Assembly (NCBI GenBank): GCA_002491195.1
Contig: DKVL01000108.1
Location: 55,132-119,131 of the forward strand
Reading direction: 5' to 3'
Length of the DNA stretch: 64,000 nucleotides
Origin: Lachnospiraceae bacterium UBA7179
GTDB lineage: Bacteria > Bacillota > Clostridia > Lachnospirales > Lachnospiraceae
Shown: positions 63,020-64,000 of the stretch, one piece after another
Layout of the letters: the number at the start of each line of letters is the position of its first letter
How positions within the stretch are numbered: position 1 is the first letter of the stretch
Notes under the pieces: generated by a model
Databases searched by the model: none
What the model was told of the DNA's origin: nothing
What the model saw: only the letters and a program-made list of their open reading frames with translations
Made by a program: the position numbers and the translations under genes

Positions 63020-63685
63020 ATGAAAATCCTGATTGTTGAGGACGATAAGGCATTGAACAACGGCATTGCACTATCCCTGGGCAGCGATGACATTCTGCAA
63101 GCCTTCTGCATCGCGGAGGCCGAAAAAGTGCTGGACAGCAGCATTGACCTGATGATCCTTGATATCAATCTGCCCGACGGCAGCGGTCTCGATCTCTGCC
63201 GCCGGATCCGGCAGACCAGCAGCCTGCCCATCATTTTCCTGACAGCCAACGACATGGAGGTCGATATCGTGACCGGCCTCGAGAGCGGCGCTGACGACTA
63301 TATCACCAAGCCCTTTTCACTTGCTGTCCTGCGCGCAAGGGTGAACACGGTTTTGCGGCGCAAATCAAATAACCAGCATGACAATGGAGTGTTCCGTTCG
63401 GGAAACTTTGTGTTTGACTTTGACAGCATGAAATTCCTTGTCGGCGATATGCCGGTCGAGCTCAGCAAAATAGAACAAAAGCTCCTGAAAATATTGGTAC
63501 AGAATCCGGGACAAACTCTGCCACGTGAGATGCTGCTCGACCGTGTATGGACTGACAACGCGGAGTTTGTCGAAGCAAACGCACTGTCGGTCGCGGTGAA
63601 GCGGCTGCGCCAGAAAATCCCCAACGCGCCAATCAAATCTATCTACGGAATTGGTTATTTATGGGAAGCGAAACAAAGGGAATAA
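63020..63685 (+). CDS. OmpR-family response regulator
   Basis: The 221-residue protein has ILIVEDDKALNNGIALSLG, the phosphoacceptor in LMILDINLPDGSG, GADDYITKPFSLAVL and a winged helix ending SIYGIGYLWEAK. ATG 63020 follows AAAGGAA by 7 bases. It resembles BceR/VanR-type regulators and is followed by its kinase. Confidence 0.93.
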   Translation: MKILIVEDDKALNNGIALSLGSDDILQAFCIAEAEKVLDSSIDLMILDINLPDGSGLDLCRRIRQTSSLPIIFLTANDMEVDIVTGLESGADDYITKPFSLAVLRARVNTVLRRKSNNQHDNGVFRSGNFVFDFDSMKFLVGDMPVELSKIEQKLLKILVQNPGQTLPREMLLDRVWTDNAEFVEANALSVAVKRLRQKIPNAPIKSIYGIGYLWEAKQRE

Positions 63686-63687
63686 CA

Positions 63688-64000
63688 ATGAAATATATCA
63701 TAGGAATCATCATCCTGATACTGCTCGCAGTCATCGTTGTGCTATACACGCGGACATCACACATTTTATCCCAACTGGACAAAATGCTGGACAACGCGAT
63801 CGACAACTCTTTTACTGAAAAAAATTTTACTGAAGAAAAGCTATCCAAAATCGAATCAAAAATGTACCGCTTCCTGTCATCGGGAAACACCTCACTAAAA
63901 CAGATTCACTCTGAGAAAGACAGGATAAAAACGCTGATCGCGGATATCTCCCATCAGACCAAGACGCCGATATCCAACATCTTACTGTACTCCCAGCTCC
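63688..64000 (+). CDS. Sensor histidine kinase, N-terminal part (cut by window end)
   Basis: The gene starts ATG 63688, just after the regulator stop, and runs off the window. One membrane helix (IIGIIILILLAVIVVLY) is followed by a short linker and the H-box LIADISHQTKTPISNIL, which places it among kinases with little outer domain. Bce-type kinases are sometimes driven by an ABC transporter; none is visible before the window ends. Confidence 0.88.
   Translation, partial: MKYIIGIIILILLAVIVVLYTRTSHILSQLDKMLDNAIDNSFTEKNFTEEKLSKIESKMYRFLSSGNTSLKQIHSEKDRIKTLIADISHQTKTPISNILLYSQL

Overview
The window reads as a chromosomal segment of a low-to-mid GC, spore-forming Gram-positive anaerobe of the class Clostridia, most like a Lachnospiraceae gut commensal. 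The support is direct: strong AGGAGG-type ribosome binding sites throughout, both subunits of dipicolinate synthase (a spore-specific metabolite), CotH-type kinases, a rubredoxin-fused flavin reductase, FolD, GntR/BceR-type ABC exporter loci, and large AAA-ATPase/PD-(D/E)XK proteins typical of this family. No rRNA, tRNA or CRISPR array was seen. Species cannot be named from this sequence.

Region 1 (1-18.4 kb, all minus strand) is a cell-envelope glycan locus. From its upstream end it holds a membrane phosphoglycerol-transferase-like sulfatase-fold protein, a complete set of ADP-heptose enzymes (hldA kinase, hldC adenylyltransferase, hldD epimerase, gmhA isomerase, gmhB phosphatase), a family 9 heptosyltransferase-like enzyme, a GtrII-type membrane glucosyltransferase, two tandem CotH kinase genes, a VTC-domain protein, a DUF4956 membrane protein, a GH78 alpha-rhamnosidase lipoprotein and a family 2 bactoprenol-type glycosyltransferase. 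An approximately 2 kb tandem duplication created the CotH pair. One copy is frameshifted and carries a 53 bp palindromic insertion whose empty site survives in the other copy.

Region 2 (18.4-28.8 kb) holds an ANT(6)-like nucleotidyltransferase, a helical-repeat protein, a DUF4143 ATPase, dpaA-dpaB, asparagine synthase, and an AAA/PD-(D/E)XK protein. Region 3 (27.8-36.8 kb) is accessory. It has a Panacea-domain antitoxin beside a decayed MqsR-like toxin with a clear operator/promoter, an undescribed seven-gene operon of small proteins (two zinc-ribbon, several small hydrophobic) next to a divergent XRE regulator and three palindromic operator-like sites, and an HTH - Ser/Thr kinase - membrane TPR operon.

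Region 4 (36.8-47 kb) has a two-component system, a UBA/DUF4342 protein, a second AAA/PD-(D/E)XK paralogue, a small Bud32-like kinase overlapping dus, folD, a flavin reductase-rubredoxin, and clpP translationally coupled to an AraC regulator. Region 5 (47-49.3 kb) is a graveyard of mobile DNA: truncated NUDIX, XRE and integrase genes and an apparently intact type I toxin-antitoxin with a consensus antisense promoter. Region 6 (49.3-64 kb) has regulators, an Rpn-type nuclease with a 12 bp tandem repeat, two antimicrobial-type ABC exporter loci each with its own regulator and visible operator, an aminotransferase, and the start of another two-component system cut by the window end.

At least four families of dispersed palindromic repeats (called A, B, C and D here) are scattered between genes. 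Family C shows compensatory base changes between copies, so it probably folds as RNA or as cruciform DNA.
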